Origin: UBA7657 sp049653045 | Lineage (GTDB): Bacteria > Pseudomonadota > Alphaproteobacteria > Micavibrionales > Micavibrionaceae | Assembly: GCA_049653045.1 (NCBI GenBank) | Contig: JBASFN010000106.1 | Coordinates: 1-16,476 of the forward strand | DNA length: 16,476 nucleotides | Reading direction: 5' to 3' | In this document: in pieces, positions 1-7,595 of the stretch | Layout: every line of letters starts with the position of its first letter | Numbering within the stretch: the stretch's first letter is position 1 | Made by a program: the position numbers and the translations under genes | The notes under the pieces: generated by a model | The model's database searches: none | Told to the model about the DNA's origin: nothing | What the model saw: only the letters and a program-made list of their open reading frames with translations

Positions 1-314
1 ATCAGGCGGCGCTTATGGCTTATGCTCTTGGAAAGGAAACCGGAAAGCCGGTTATTCCCGATTTATTGCGCCGGGTACGCCATACGCCAAGCCAGGGACA
101 TTTAAAGGCAGGGCAACGATTTAAAAATGTCCACCGCGCTTTTTCTCTGAATAAAAAATATGAATCCGGTATTCAGGGAAAAACAGTTGTCTTGTTTGAT
201 GATGTTTACACAACAGGGGCGACAGTCCGTGAATGTGCAAAGGTTTTAATGAAATCTGGAGTAGGGCGCGTTCATGTCTTGACCCTCGCTCGTGTGGTAC
301 GGGAGGGGTTTTAA
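1..314 (+). CDS. comF: ComF family phosphoribosyltransferase, 3' part
   Basis: This is the C-terminal part of a type I phosphoribosyltransferase of the ComF/GntX family. The open frame is already running at the left edge (codons read from base 3 as Q-A-A-L-M-A-Y), so the ATG at 15 is internal and the true start lies outside the window. The diagnostic PRPP-binding loop, V-V-L-F-D-D-V-Y-T-T-G-A-T, falls at about bases 186-224. Before it come R-R-V-R-H-T-P-S-Q-G and a short basic stretch, the usual ComF order. The zinc-ribbon N-terminal half is not visible. In naturally competent bacteria ComF helps DNA uptake, but in most alphaproteobacteria its role is unproven, so only the family is claimed. 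Its TAA stop (312-314) overlaps the TAA of the convergent monooxygenase gene in the palindrome TTAA. Confidence 0.88.
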   Translation, partial: QAALMAYALGKETGKPVIPDLLRRVRHTPSQGHLKAGQRFKNVHRAFSLNKKYESGIQGKTVVLFDDVYTTGATVRECAKVLMKSGVGRVHVLTLARVVREGF

Positions 315-1522
315 AGAGTCTCGCCGCGCACCAGTCGTCCGGCATCGATCGCGGGCGCAAGGCCAATTCGCATGGCGGTTTTTTTTAAGGGGAGGGCAGA
401 GTCAACAATTCTTAACCCCGCCCGGCGTAGACCTTTTAGGAATCCGGCCTCTGTGCTGACAATTTTGTTCATGCCGTCTACGCCAAACACGCGGGTGTGG
501 ATGTCAAGGCGGCGGCGTTTTTCGTATCGGCTTAGAGGCAATTCCGATCCGATGTCGAGACCGGCTCGCGCCGCGTCGATAATCGTTTCGGCTAAGGCTG
601 CCACATCGCGCAGGCTTAAATTCAAACCTTGCGCGGTGACGGGCGACATGACATGAGCGGCTTCGGCCATGATTGCGACCCTTGCTGCCGTTAGTTTTTT
701 GGCTTTCAGCGTTTTTAAAGGCCAGCATTCCGGCGGGCTTTCCAGTGTAATGCCGCCGAGAATATCTTGCGTTTTTTCCTGAAGGGCTTGGGTAAACTCA
801 TTTTTTTTCAGACGCATATACTCATCGGCGCGAGTTGTCGGCTCGATCCATACCACGCTCGACATATTGCCGGGCATGGGGACAAGCGCAATTGGTCCGC
901 CGGGGCGGTGAAATTCTGTGGCGGTATTATTGTGACTGTGTGAGTGGGCAATCAGGCAGGTGATGGCACTCTGATTGTAATCATGGTCGGTGCATTGTAT
1001 GCCACTGATCCGGCGCACGGCGGAATTTCGCCCGTCTGCGCCGATAATAATCCGGGTATGAAGGTTGGTTCCATTTTCCAGTACACAGAGTGCGCCGTTC
1101 TCTTCGATTTCATAGTTTTTTAATGCATTTGGAACATGCAGCGTCAGGGTTTTGCTTTTTTTTGCCGCATTGTAAAGAGTTCGCCGAAGTAGGGAATTAG
1201 GAATGTTATAGCCGTATTGTTCCATGCCAATTTCAAGGGCGTTAAACTCGGCCTCCGTTCCACTTTCATCTACGATCCGCATGGTTTTGAGGGGTGTTGC
1301 ATGCGGTGATATTTGATCCCATATTCCGCTAGCGCGCAGGACATTGATCGAGCTTTCCATCAAGGCGACGGTTCGGCCGGAGGGCATATCGTTCGGTGAG
1401 GGCGGGGACATATCGATAAGGTGAACATCAAGACCCGCGCTAGACAATAAAACTCCGAGCGTTAGACCCGCAATCCCCCCGCCCGCGATAAGAACATCAG
1501 AGAAGGCAGCGTTTTTTTTCAT
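311..1522 (-). CDS. UbiH/UbiF/COQ6-family FAD-dependent monooxygenase
   Basis: A 403-residue flavin monooxygenase of the ubiquinone-biosynthesis hydroxylase type. Visible motifs are the N-terminal Rossmann G-G-G-I-A-G (residues 14-19), G-R-T-V-A-L near 49-54, the DG motif G-A-D-G-R-N-S (161-167), and a C-terminal FAD motif reading A-E-A-A-H-V-M-S-P-V-T-A-Q-G-L-N-L from 286. Most relatives have G-D or G-E where this has A-E. The likely role is ring hydroxylation in ubiquinone synthesis at the membrane, but which carbon cannot be told. I chose the ATG at 1522 because AGAGGA stands just upstream; the longer frame from 1570 adds 16 residues before the Rossmann fold and would overlap btaB. It lies 16 nt after btaB and is probably co-transcribed with btaAB. 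Its coding start has a run of eight A. Confidence 0.85.
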   Translation of the reverse strand: MKKNAAFSDVLIAGGGIAGLTLGVLLSSAGLDVHLIDMSPPSPNDMPSGRTVALMESSINVLRASGIWDQISPHATPLKTMRIVDESGTEAEFNALEIGMEQYGYNIPNSLLRRTLYNAAKKSKTLTLHVPNALKNYEIEENGALCVLENGTNLHTRIIIGADGRNSAVRRISGIQCTDHDYNQSAITCLIAHSHSHNNTATEFHRPGGPIALVPMPGNMSSVVWIEPTTRADEYMRLKKNEFTQALQEKTQDILGGITLESPPECWPLKTLKAKKLTAARVAIMAEAAHVMSPVTAQGLNLSLRDVAALAETIIDAARAGLDIGSELPLSRYEKRRRLDIHTRVFGVDGMNKIVSTEAGFLKGLRRAGLRIVDSALPLKKTAMRIGLAPAIDAGRLVRGETL

Positions 1523-1538
1523 TGTGTCCTCTTGCGGG

Positions 1539-2237
1539 CTAGTTCTTCCGGAATACCGCGTAATAGGCATAGCCCTTATAAAGATGCCGGAGTTCTAGTG
1601 TGCCCTTTTTTTCAAGGTCTAGACGCTGGAGATAATTGAGGATTTCCGGTTTATGGTATACATGGAATTGTTTCAGCCACCAGAAGAGAAAGCGGCGGAA
1701 GGGGGCGGGCAATCCATTCTGTCCGCCGAAATCCACGATATGAATTTCCCCGCCGTTTTTAAGGACGGTCAAGGCGTGGTCGATGGATTCGCGCCAGGGC
1801 GGAATAATCGATAGGGCATAAGAAAAAACAATCTTGTCGAGCGGTTGTTCCAATCCGAACAGATCGAAAGAACTGAAATTTTGCGCGTAACCTTGTTTCA
1901 GTTTGAATAGGTTGGAAATATTTTTTTTCTTTAAGGATTTTTCTGCCGTCTTTAGCATCTCGTCCGAAGCATCCAGGCCGTAAAACCATGCCCTTGGATA
2001 TTGAGCGGCCATCTTGCGCAGGTTGCGTCCCGTGCCGCAGCCAACCTCACAGACATTTTCTCCCGGCTGGGCGTTCAGGTTTTCAATCAGGGTGTCGCGC
2101 CCTAAAAGGTAATATTTGCGCGTGGCATCGTAGATGTGCCGCGTCCAGCGGTACATTTGATCCATCGCCAACTTGGCGTCATGGTCAGGCTGCGGCACGG
2201 TTTTTTTGTGATCCGCTCTGGCTGAGTGTGTAGACAT
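1539..2237 (-). CDS. btaB: BtaB, DGTS N-methyltransferase
   Basis: A 232-residue class I SAM-dependent methyltransferase. BtaB adds three methyl groups to the amino group of diacylglyceryl-homoserine, giving the betaine lipid DGTS. Motif I is E-V-G-C-G-T-G-R-N (64-72), with G-L-D-A-S-D-E-M-L (87-95) as the acidic ribose-binding segment. The stretch M-Y-R-W-T-R-H-I-Y-D-A-T-R-K-Y-Y (28-43) followed by L-L-G-R-D is the BtaB-like signature that, with btaA directly upstream, separates it from generic methyltransferases. The ATG at 2237 has GGGGGA a few bases before it. It overlaps the end of btaA by 53 nt, longer than the usual 1-4 nt coupling. A shorter start at Met25 or Met28 is possible but lacks better support. 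The identification is from remembered family features. Confidence 0.88.
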   Translation of the reverse strand: MSTHSARADHKKTVPQPDHDAKLAMDQMYRWTRHIYDATRKYYLLGRDTLIENLNAQPGENVCEVGCGTGRNLRKMAAQYPRAWFYGLDASDEMLKTAEKSLKKKNISNLFKLKQGYAQNFSSFDLFGLEQPLDKIVFSYALSIIPPWRESIDHALTVLKNGGEIHIVDFGGQNGLPAPFRRFLFWWLKQFHVYHKPEILNYLQRLDLEKKGTLELRHLYKGYAYYAVFRKN

Positions 2238-3486
2238 GGAATCCCCCGTAAATTGATGAGCGGTCGCGTTTGACCATTTCTGCCGATGCGGATGGGTCGT
2301 AGCTCCATTGGCTGAGCATATCCACGGGCAGGGCTTCCGTCAGGGGGCTTTCCTCCCCGGCGGTGCGGAAAATAACGCGTGCGCCCGGTCTGGCCGTCCG
2401 CATGACCTCTTTCCAGAGCGCATTTAACTGATCTTTGTTCATCCAGTCTTGCGCGTCGAGGAAGATATAGCAGTCCAGGCTTTGCTGGGGCTGCGACTCC
2501 AAAAAGCCCGTGAGAGAGGTATGATAGACCTCAACCCGGTCGGCATAATTTTTGATTTTGTTGTAGTTTTCCTCGGTCAGGTAACGCGGAACAGCGCGTT
2601 TGTTCTCGCGGTCGTAACGCCGCCCGAATGCCTGCCACGCAAAATAATTGTCCTCAATCGGGAAGTCGCACGCGAGGCGTTGAAGGCGCGCCTTTAGCAG
2701 CGCCGCCATATCGCCGCCCGCCGATTTGTTTAACTCGTCAAACTGCGACGGTGGAATGCCAAGCCCGTACAGGGAAACCGGCATACTGCACAGTTTTTTA
2801 ACGATCGGCTTGTCGAACAGGGGGCCAAGTGTGCGGTCAAAAATTTCTTTTTGCTCCTGCATGGTTTTGGCCTTCAGGATTTCCCTAGGGTCTTTGCCGT
2901 AAATTTTGGCCAGAACATGCACGACGCTGATAAAGCGTCCGAGTAGGCCGAATTGATAAAGATTCTTGGTGAAATAATTGATGCGGCGACCATCGAGCAG
3001 GGAATAGCTTTCCCAGTATTTTTTTGTGAACGGGTCGAGATGCGGCGCGATATAGGTTTCATAGTTGCGGATATTGCGCTTGTCGTCGGCGTGGCCGAAA
3101 AACAGGAAAAAGCTTTCATAGTCGGGCAAGTGGCGCAGCGCAGTGATTTTTAGTCGTGCAAGCGCAACGTGTGCGGGGTTGAGGTCCACCGCCTTGACGC
3201 GCTCTGGCCCCTCGGTCAGGTAGTTCATAATATTGCAGCCGCCTGAGGCTATGGTCATTATACGGCTGTTGCTATCGATTTTCAGCGCGGGGAGATCGAC
3301 TTCCGGGTCTTCCCAGATTTGCGGGTAAACGAAACTGCGGAAGGCGAACGCGAACAGGCGTTCTAAAAAGCCGCGCTTGCTGGTGGGTTTGAAATCGTGA
3401 ACGACCGCATCTTCGAGCAGCTTCTTTTTTTCGTTGTTGATGTCCCGTGTTGAAATTGCAGAGTCCGCAGCCATGTTGGTTTTCAT
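2185..3486 (-). CDS. btaA: BtaA, SAM:diacylglycerol 3-amino-3-carboxypropyltransferase
   Basis: A 433-residue protein of the DUF3419/BtaA family. BtaA moves the 3-amino-3-carboxypropyl group of S-adenosylmethionine onto diacylglycerol, making diacylglyceryl-homoserine, the substrate of BtaB. Visible marks are Y-P-Q-I-W-E-D-P-E-V-D (54-64), the SAM-binding I-A-S-G-G-C-N-I-M-N-Y-L (79-90) and A-V-D-L-N-P-A-H (99-106). A hydrophobic, basic N-terminal stretch (39-56) fits peripheral contact with the inner membrane, and no transmembrane helix is needed. The pair replaces phospholipid under phosphate limitation in Rhodobacter and Sinorhizobium. I see no clear Pho box here, so phosphate control is not claimed. 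The start is uncertain: ATG 3486 has AAGAGA about 11 nt upstream, and ATG 3474 (Met5) has AAGGA about 11 nt upstream. Confidence 0.93.
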   Translation of the reverse strand: MKTNMAADSAISTRDINNEKKKLLEDAVVHDFKPTSKRGFLERLFAFAFRSFVYPQIWEDPEVDLPALKIDSNSRIMTIASGGCNIMNYLTEGPERVKAVDLNPAHVALARLKITALRHLPDYESFFLFFGHADDKRNIRNYETYIAPHLDPFTKKYWESYSLLDGRRINYFTKNLYQFGLLGRFISVVHVLAKIYGKDPREILKAKTMQEQKEIFDRTLGPLFDKPIVKKLCSMPVSLYGLGIPPSQFDELNKSAGGDMAALLKARLQRLACDFPIEDNYFAWQAFGRRYDRENKRAVPRYLTEENYNKIKNYADRVEVYHTSLTGFLESQPQQSLDCYIFLDAQDWMNKDQLNALWKEVMRTARPGARVIFRTAGEESPLTEALPVDMLSQWSYDPSASAEMVKRDRSSIYGGFHVYTLSQSGSQKNRAAA

Positions 3487-3502
3487 CCTTATTCGTGTCT
3501 CT

Positions 3503-3530
3503 TTGCAACAGAGGCAAACTTATATATAAA
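3503..3530 (+). promoter_or_regulatory. Candidate promoter for mfd, overlapping the btaA promoter
   Basis: On the plus strand, TTGCAA (3503-3508) and TATAAA (3525-3530) are 16 nt apart. The start expected 6-8 nt downstream, around 3537, is only a few bases before the GTG at 3541, which would give a leaderless or nearly leaderless mfd message. Its -10 region shares the T/A alternation with the -10 of the opposite btaA promoter, so both can hardly be occupied at once. Confidence 0.4.
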
Positions 3531-3547
3531 AACCCCGTCTGTGACAA
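3519..3547 (-). promoter_or_regulatory. Candidate sigma70-type promoter for btaA
   Basis: On the minus strand, TTGTCA (3547-3542) and TATAAG (3524-3519) are separated by 17 nt and match the sigma70 consensus in 5 of 6 and 5 of 6 positions. The expected start near 3512 leaves a leader of about 25 nt before the btaA ATG. The -35 box lies over the first codons of mfd, so the two divergent genes share this DNA. No second PhoB half-site is evident. This is prediction only. Confidence 0.55.
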
Positions 3548-6500
3548 ATAGTGATTTTAAGGAAAAAGCAAAGTCGGTGCATAACACAGCCCCCTATCCC
3601 GTGAATATCGAAAAGGCCGCTATTATTTATGGCGCGCCGGAGGGGCAGGATGCCCGTATTTTGGCGCAACGGGCGCGGGAGGCGATGCGCGAGGACAGGA
3701 TTGTCGTGCATGTGGCCTTGGATGATGTCCGGACGGCCACATTAACGGATCTGTTGGCATTTATGGCTCCGGATGTGCGGGTTGTCGTTTTTCCGGCATG
3801 GGATTGTCTGCCCTATGACCGTGTGTCGCCGAATGGCGACATTGTGGCAAAGCGCGTTGCCGCCCTCAGTAAGCTATTGGCTTGGGACAGGGAAAAAGAG
3901 CGATACCCTCGTATTGTTCTGACAACTGTTAATGCGGCTTTGCAACGGGTTGTCCCGAGGGAGAGTCTCGAAAATGCGACTTTGATCGCGGAGCAGGGCG
4001 GGCGTCTCGATCTGGCGCATTTGCAAAGTTTCCTGACAAGAAGCGGTTACAACCGGACGGAAACTGTGCGTGAAGCCGGGGAGTATGCTATTCGCGGCGG
4101 CATCGTCGATATTTTTCCACCGGGGCATGATAACCCGTTGCGCATGGATTTGTTCGGCGATGAAATAGAATCTCTCCGTAGTTTTGATCCCGGCACGCAG
4201 CGCACGCTGGACAAGGTAAAAAGCCTGATGCTTCAGCCTGCGACGGAATTTTTCCTCGATGAAGAGTCAATCGCCCGGTTTCGGTCTGGCTACCGGGAAA
4301 CCTTTGGTGCAATTCAAAAGGGCGATCCGCTTTACGAATCGGTTTCGGAAGGGCGGCGGTATAGCGGCATGGATCACTGGCTGCCTTTGTTCCACGGAAC
4401 ATTGAATACACTGTTTGATTATGTGCCAAAGCGGGAGTTGAGTTTTGATTATCATGCGGCGGATGCCCATGATGAACGGATCGCGCAGGTTCGTGATTTT
4501 TACCAATCCCGTAAAACGCTTGAAAGTGAGGCGCAGAAAAAAAACCGTAAGTCCGGCGATGTCAGTCTGTCGGGAACGGTTTATCACCCCCTTCCGGTTG
4601 AGCGTCTTTATATTGAGAACAAGGAATGGAAAGATTTGACGGGGAATGCGGTTGCATTATCGCCTTTTGGCTCTCCGAACGAGTCTCCGGGGGACGAGGC
4701 GCGTAAGGGGCGTGATTTTTCCGATGTTCGTGCCTTGCCGGATGGCGATGTCTTTGGCGAGTTAAAAAAACATCTTTTGTCCTTGCAGGCCAAGACCTTC
4801 ATTGCCGCCTATTCCGAAGGCTCGAAAGAGCGCTTGAAAGGATTGATGGTGCATGCCGGAATAGATTTAAAAGATTGTCTGGATTATGAAGCCGTCAAAA
4901 AACTCAATATAGGCCAGGTGGGCATTGGCATTCTTACCCTTGAACACGGTTTTGTTGCTAACGATCTCGCCGTTATCACCGAGCAGGATATTTTGGGCGA
5001 CCGTCTTGCGCGCCGTCAGAAAAAGCGTCGGCGTGGCGATAATTTCCTGACCGAAGTATCCGCGCTGAACGAGGGCGATTATGTTGTTCATATCGATCAT
5101 GGTGTTGGGCAGTTTATCGCGCTGGAAACCGTGCAGGCTGCGGGGACGCTCCATGATTGCCTGAAGCTGGAATATGCGGGCGGGGATAGGTTGTTCGTAC
5201 CTGTCGAAAATATGGAGGTATTGTCGCGCTTTGGCAGCGCGGAGGGCAATGTCCAGTTGGATAAACTGGGCGGCGCGGGCTGGCAGGCACGCAAGGCAAA
5301 AATCAAACAAGATTTGATGATTATGGCCGGACAGCTTTTGAAAATTGCCGCCGAACGAAAATTGAAAAGAGCGGTAAAGCTTGATATTGACGCCGGAATT
5401 TATAATGAATTCGCCGCCAAATTCCCGTATCAGGAAACCGAAGATCAGGAACGCGCTATCAATGATGTTATTGCTGACCTCGCCGGGGATATGCCGATGG
5501 ATCGACTTGTCTGCGGTGATGTGGGTTTTGGCAAAACCGAGGTGGCTTTGCGCGCCGCCTATGTCGCCGCAAAAGACGGGGCGCAGGTCGCCGTTGTTGT
5601 TCCGACGACATTGCTGGCGCGGCAGCATTATAAAAATTTCTCAAACCGCTTTGCGGGGACGGGCATTCGCGTCGAGCAATTATCCCGCATGGTGACCAGT
5701 AAAGACGCAGACCGCACGAAAGAAGGGCTGAAAGATGGAAGTGTTGGTATCGTTGTCGGTACGCATGCCTTGTTCAGCAAGGAAGTAAAATTTGCCAATC
5801 TTGGTCTTGTTGTCGTTGATGAAGAGCAGCGTTTCGGCGTCAAACAAAAAGAATGGCTGAAGGAAATCCAGAGCAATGTCCATGTTCTGACCTTAACTGC
5901 CACGCCCATTCCGCGCACACTCCAGATGTCGTTGTCGGGTGTAAAGGATATGAGTCTGATCGCAACGCCGCCTGTTGACCGTCTTGCGGTGCGGACATTT
6001 GTCCTGCCGTTTGATCCTCTGGTCATCCGCGAAGCCATCTTGCGCGAGCATTATCGGGGCGGACAGACTTTTTATGTCTGCCCGCGCATCAAGGATATGG
6101 CGGACATTGAGAAAACGCTTAAAGACCTCGTGCCTGAAGTCAAAGTCATCACCGCCCATGGCCAGATGACCCCCACGGAACTCGAAGACCGCATGAGTGC
6201 GTTTTATGACGGGCAGTATGATATTTTACTGGCCACTAACATCATCGAAAGCGGCATCGATATTCCGACGGCCAATACGATGATCGTTCACCGCGCCGAT
6301 ATGTTTGGGCTGGCGCAGCTGTATCAGATACGTGGGCGCATTGGTCGGGCAAAGCTCCGAGCCTATGCCTATTTGACATGGCCGCCGGGGCAGATGCTCA
6401 ATCCACAATCTATGAAACGGCTGGAGGTTATGGAACGGCTGGATACGCTGGGGGCGGGGTTTCAACTCGCCAGCCACGACATGGATATTCGCGGCGCTGG

Positions 6501-7080
6501 GAATTTGCTGGGTGATCAGCAATCCGGCCATATCCGCGAAGTCGGCGTGGAACTCTATCAGCAAATGCTGGAGGATGCCGTCGCCGCCGCACGGGAAGGC
6601 GTTAATCTGGCCGATGCGCCGGATCGTAAATGGTCGCCGCAGATCAATGTCGGCACGTCCGTTCTGATCCCTGAGCTTTACGTTGAGGATTTGGGCGTGC
6701 GGATGAGTCTTTATCGCCGCCTGTCCGATCTGGAAACGGGGGAAGATATTGAATCTTTTGCCGCCGAGTTGATTGATCGTTTTGGGAAATTGCCGGAGGA
6801 AGTGGAAAACCTTCTCGATATCGTTGCCATCAAGCAACTCTGTCGTCAGGCGGGCGTGGCGCAGGTAGAGGCGGGGCCAAAGGGCGCGGTTATCGGCTTT
6901 CATAAAGACTGCCCCCCTGATATTCCGGCCTTGCTGAAATGGATCGCTGAAAAGCGGGGGAGTGTTAAACTGCGTCCGAACGACCAGAAACTCGTTGCCA
7001 TGCGCCTTTGGGACAAAACATCGGATCGGGTCAAAGGCGTTCAGGGGTTGATGAAAGAATTGGTAAAACTGTCATCCTGA
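3541..7080 (+). CDS. mfd: Mfd, transcription-repair coupling factor
   Basis: A 1179-residue, full-length Mfd. It pushes stalled RNA polymerase off DNA and recruits UvrA for nucleotide excision repair. In order there is a UvrB-like N-terminal region (F-P-A-W-D-C-L-P-Y-D near 85-95), a CarD-like polymerase-binding domain from about 505 (E-G-D-Y-V-V-H-I-D-H-G-V-G), and a RecG-like helicase motor with Walker A G-D-V-G-F-G-K-T (about 658-665), the Walker B box D-E-E-Q (about 760) and T-A-T-P-I-P-R-T. Helicase motif VI is Q-I-R-G-R-I-G-R-A (near 929-937), and the C-terminal TRCF domain follows. The start is GTG with no visible Shine-Dalgarno. Another in-frame GTG at 3577 has AAGGA, but 13 nt away. 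The last codons, Leu-Ser-Ser-stop, are made of repeat sequence (7070-7128). Expression is probably constitutive. Confidence 0.97.
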   Translation: MTNSDFKEKAKSVHNTAPYPVNIEKAAIIYGAPEGQDARILAQRAREAMREDRIVVHVALDDVRTATLTDLLAFMAPDVRVVVFPAWDCLPYDRVSPNGDIVAKRVAALSKLLAWDREKERYPRIVLTTVNAALQRVVPRESLENATLIAEQGGRLDLAHLQSFLTRSGYNRTETVREAGEYAIRGGIVDIFPPGHDNPLRMDLFGDEIESLRSFDPGTQRTLDKVKSLMLQPATEFFLDEESIARFRSGYRETFGAIQKGDPLYESVSEGRRYSGMDHWLPLFHGTLNTLFDYVPKRELSFDYHAADAHDERIAQVRDFYQSRKTLESEAQKKNRKSGDVSLSGTVYHPLPVERLYIENKEWKDLTGNAVALSPFGSPNESPGDEARKGRDFSDVRALPDGDVFGELKKHLLSLQAKTFIAAYSEGSKERLKGLMVHAGIDLKDCLDYEAVKKLNIGQVGIGILTLEHGFVANDLAVITEQDILGDRLARRQKKRRRGDNFLTEVSALNEGDYVVHIDHGVGQFIALETVQAAGTLHDCLKLEYAGGDRLFVPVENMEVLSRFGSAEGNVQLDKLGGAGWQARKAKIKQDLMIMAGQLLKIAAERKLKRAVKLDIDAGIYNEFAAKFPYQETEDQERAINDVIADLAGDMPMDRLVCGDVGFGKTEVALRAAYVAAKDGAQVAVVVPTTLLARQHYKNFSNRFAGTGIRVEQLSRMVTSKDADRTKEGLKDGSVGIVVGTHALFSKEVKFANLGLVVVDEEQRFGVKQKEWLKEIQSNVHVLTLTATPIPRTLQMSLSGVKDMSLIATPPVDRLAVRTFVLPFDPLVIREAILREHYRGGQTFYVCPRIKDMADIEKTLKDLVPEVKVITAHGQMTPTELEDRMSAFYDGQYDILLATNIIESGIDIPTANTMIVHRADMFGLAQLYQIRGRIGRAKLRAYAYLTWPPGQMLNPQSMKRLEVMERLDTLGAGFQLASHDMDIRGAGNLLGDQQSGHIREVGVELYQQMLEDAVAAAREGVNLADAPDRKWSPQINVGTSVLIPELYVEDLGVRMSLYRRLSDLETGEDIESFAAELIDRFGKLPEEVENLLDIVAIKQLCRQAGVAQVEAGPKGAVIGFHKDCPPDIPALLKWIAEKRGSVKLRPNDQKLVAMRLWDKTSDRVKGVQGLMKELVKLSS

Positions 7081-7128
7081 GTATAGCGAAGGATCCCGCC
7101 GGGATGTTTTGCTATGCTCAACATGACA
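7070..7128 (+). repeat. Palindromic dispersed repeat, copy 1, over the mfd stop
   Basis: A 59-bp imperfect palindrome starting TGTCATCCTGAG, with core GGATCCCGCCGGGAT and ending CTCAACATGACA. The reverse complement of 12161-12220 matches it with about four substitutions and one indel. The outer arms (TGTCAT/ATGACA) and inner arms can fold into one long imperfect hairpin. The TGA inside TGTCATCCTGA is the mfd stop codon. It could act as a 3' hairpin protecting or ending the mfd message, but no U-run follows, so it is not a classical intrinsic terminator. Similar TGTCATCCTGAG palindromes are, from memory, widespread in bacterial genomes. Confidence 0.85.
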
Positions 7129-7190
7129 AGCATGGCTGGAATGGTGACAAACGTATTAAATTATGACATCCTTTAGGGCAGAGGTGCGCT

Positions 7191-7595
7191 ATGTCCGAAT
7201 ATGCAGAAGATCGTATCAGGGAAGCCCTGAAAAAACATAAGGGTAATGCCCTGAAGTCCCGCAAGCAGGTGATTGAATGGGCGTTGGAGGATGAACTCTT
7301 GATGTTGGGGTTGGTGAAGCCGCATTTGAACGGCATTGTTGCTTATAATATTGAGCGCGTTGCCTCGGGGCGGAGTGATAAGGCCAAGTCGCTGGAACCC
7401 CTCGCTAAAAAAATAAAAAGCAGCACAGCCAAGGATCGGTTTGGCATGGAAATCTTGAAGGCCGTTGTTGCCGAAAACGCCGCCCAGTTCGGCTTTGACG
7501 ATAAACCTGCGCGCCCTAAGGGAGCATCGCAAAGTCATGTTGATGCTATCCGTAAGCTGGCCAGCACACGCAGCAAAACAAAAAAAGACAAGTGA
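7191..7595 (+). CDS. Conserved-looking small protein of unknown function
   Basis: A 134-residue soluble, basic protein that I do not recognise by function. The start is well supported: ATG at 7191 has GAGG at 7181-7184, six bases away. The first third (Y-A-E-D-R-I-R-E-A-L-K-K-H-K-G-N-A) has a faint resemblance to Fis-type helix-turn-helix tails, where an A-L-x-x-x-x-G-N-x-x-x-A pattern is common, but this is too weak for a call. Then come L-M-L-G-L-V-K-P-H-L-N-G-I-V-A-Y-N-I-E-R-V and a lysine-rich C-terminus (S-T-R-S-K-T-K-K-D-K). There is no signal peptide or membrane segment. Its stop overlaps the GTG of the following kinase gene (GTGA, 4-nt overlap), so the two are probably translated together. 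Confidence 0.8.
   Translation: MSEYAEDRIREALKKHKGNALKSRKQVIEWALEDELLMLGLVKPHLNGIVAYNIERVASGRSDKAKSLEPLAKKIKSSTAKDRFGMEILKAVVAENAAQFGFDDKPARPKGASQSHVDAIRKLASTRSKTKKDK

Noticed and set aside
1511..1519. A run of eight A after the monooxygenase ATG as programmed slippage
   Set aside because: The downstream frame is open and standard from the first codon, and Lys-Lys-Asn starts are common, so nothing requires frameshifting.
1523..1570. A longer N-terminus for the UbiH-family protein
   Set aside because: It would place 16 polar residues before the Rossmann strand and overlap btaB, while AGAGGA just before 1522 gives a clear start.
4867..5628. A 253-codon open frame on the minus strand inside mfd
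   Set aside because: It lies wholly opposite conserved Mfd helicase coding sequence, shows no recognisable domain, and reads like the complement of a biased codon pattern.
6226..6903. A 225-codon open frame on the minus strand inside mfd
   Set aside because: It is opposite the Mfd helicase C-terminal lobe and TRCF domain, with no motif or ribosome-binding site.
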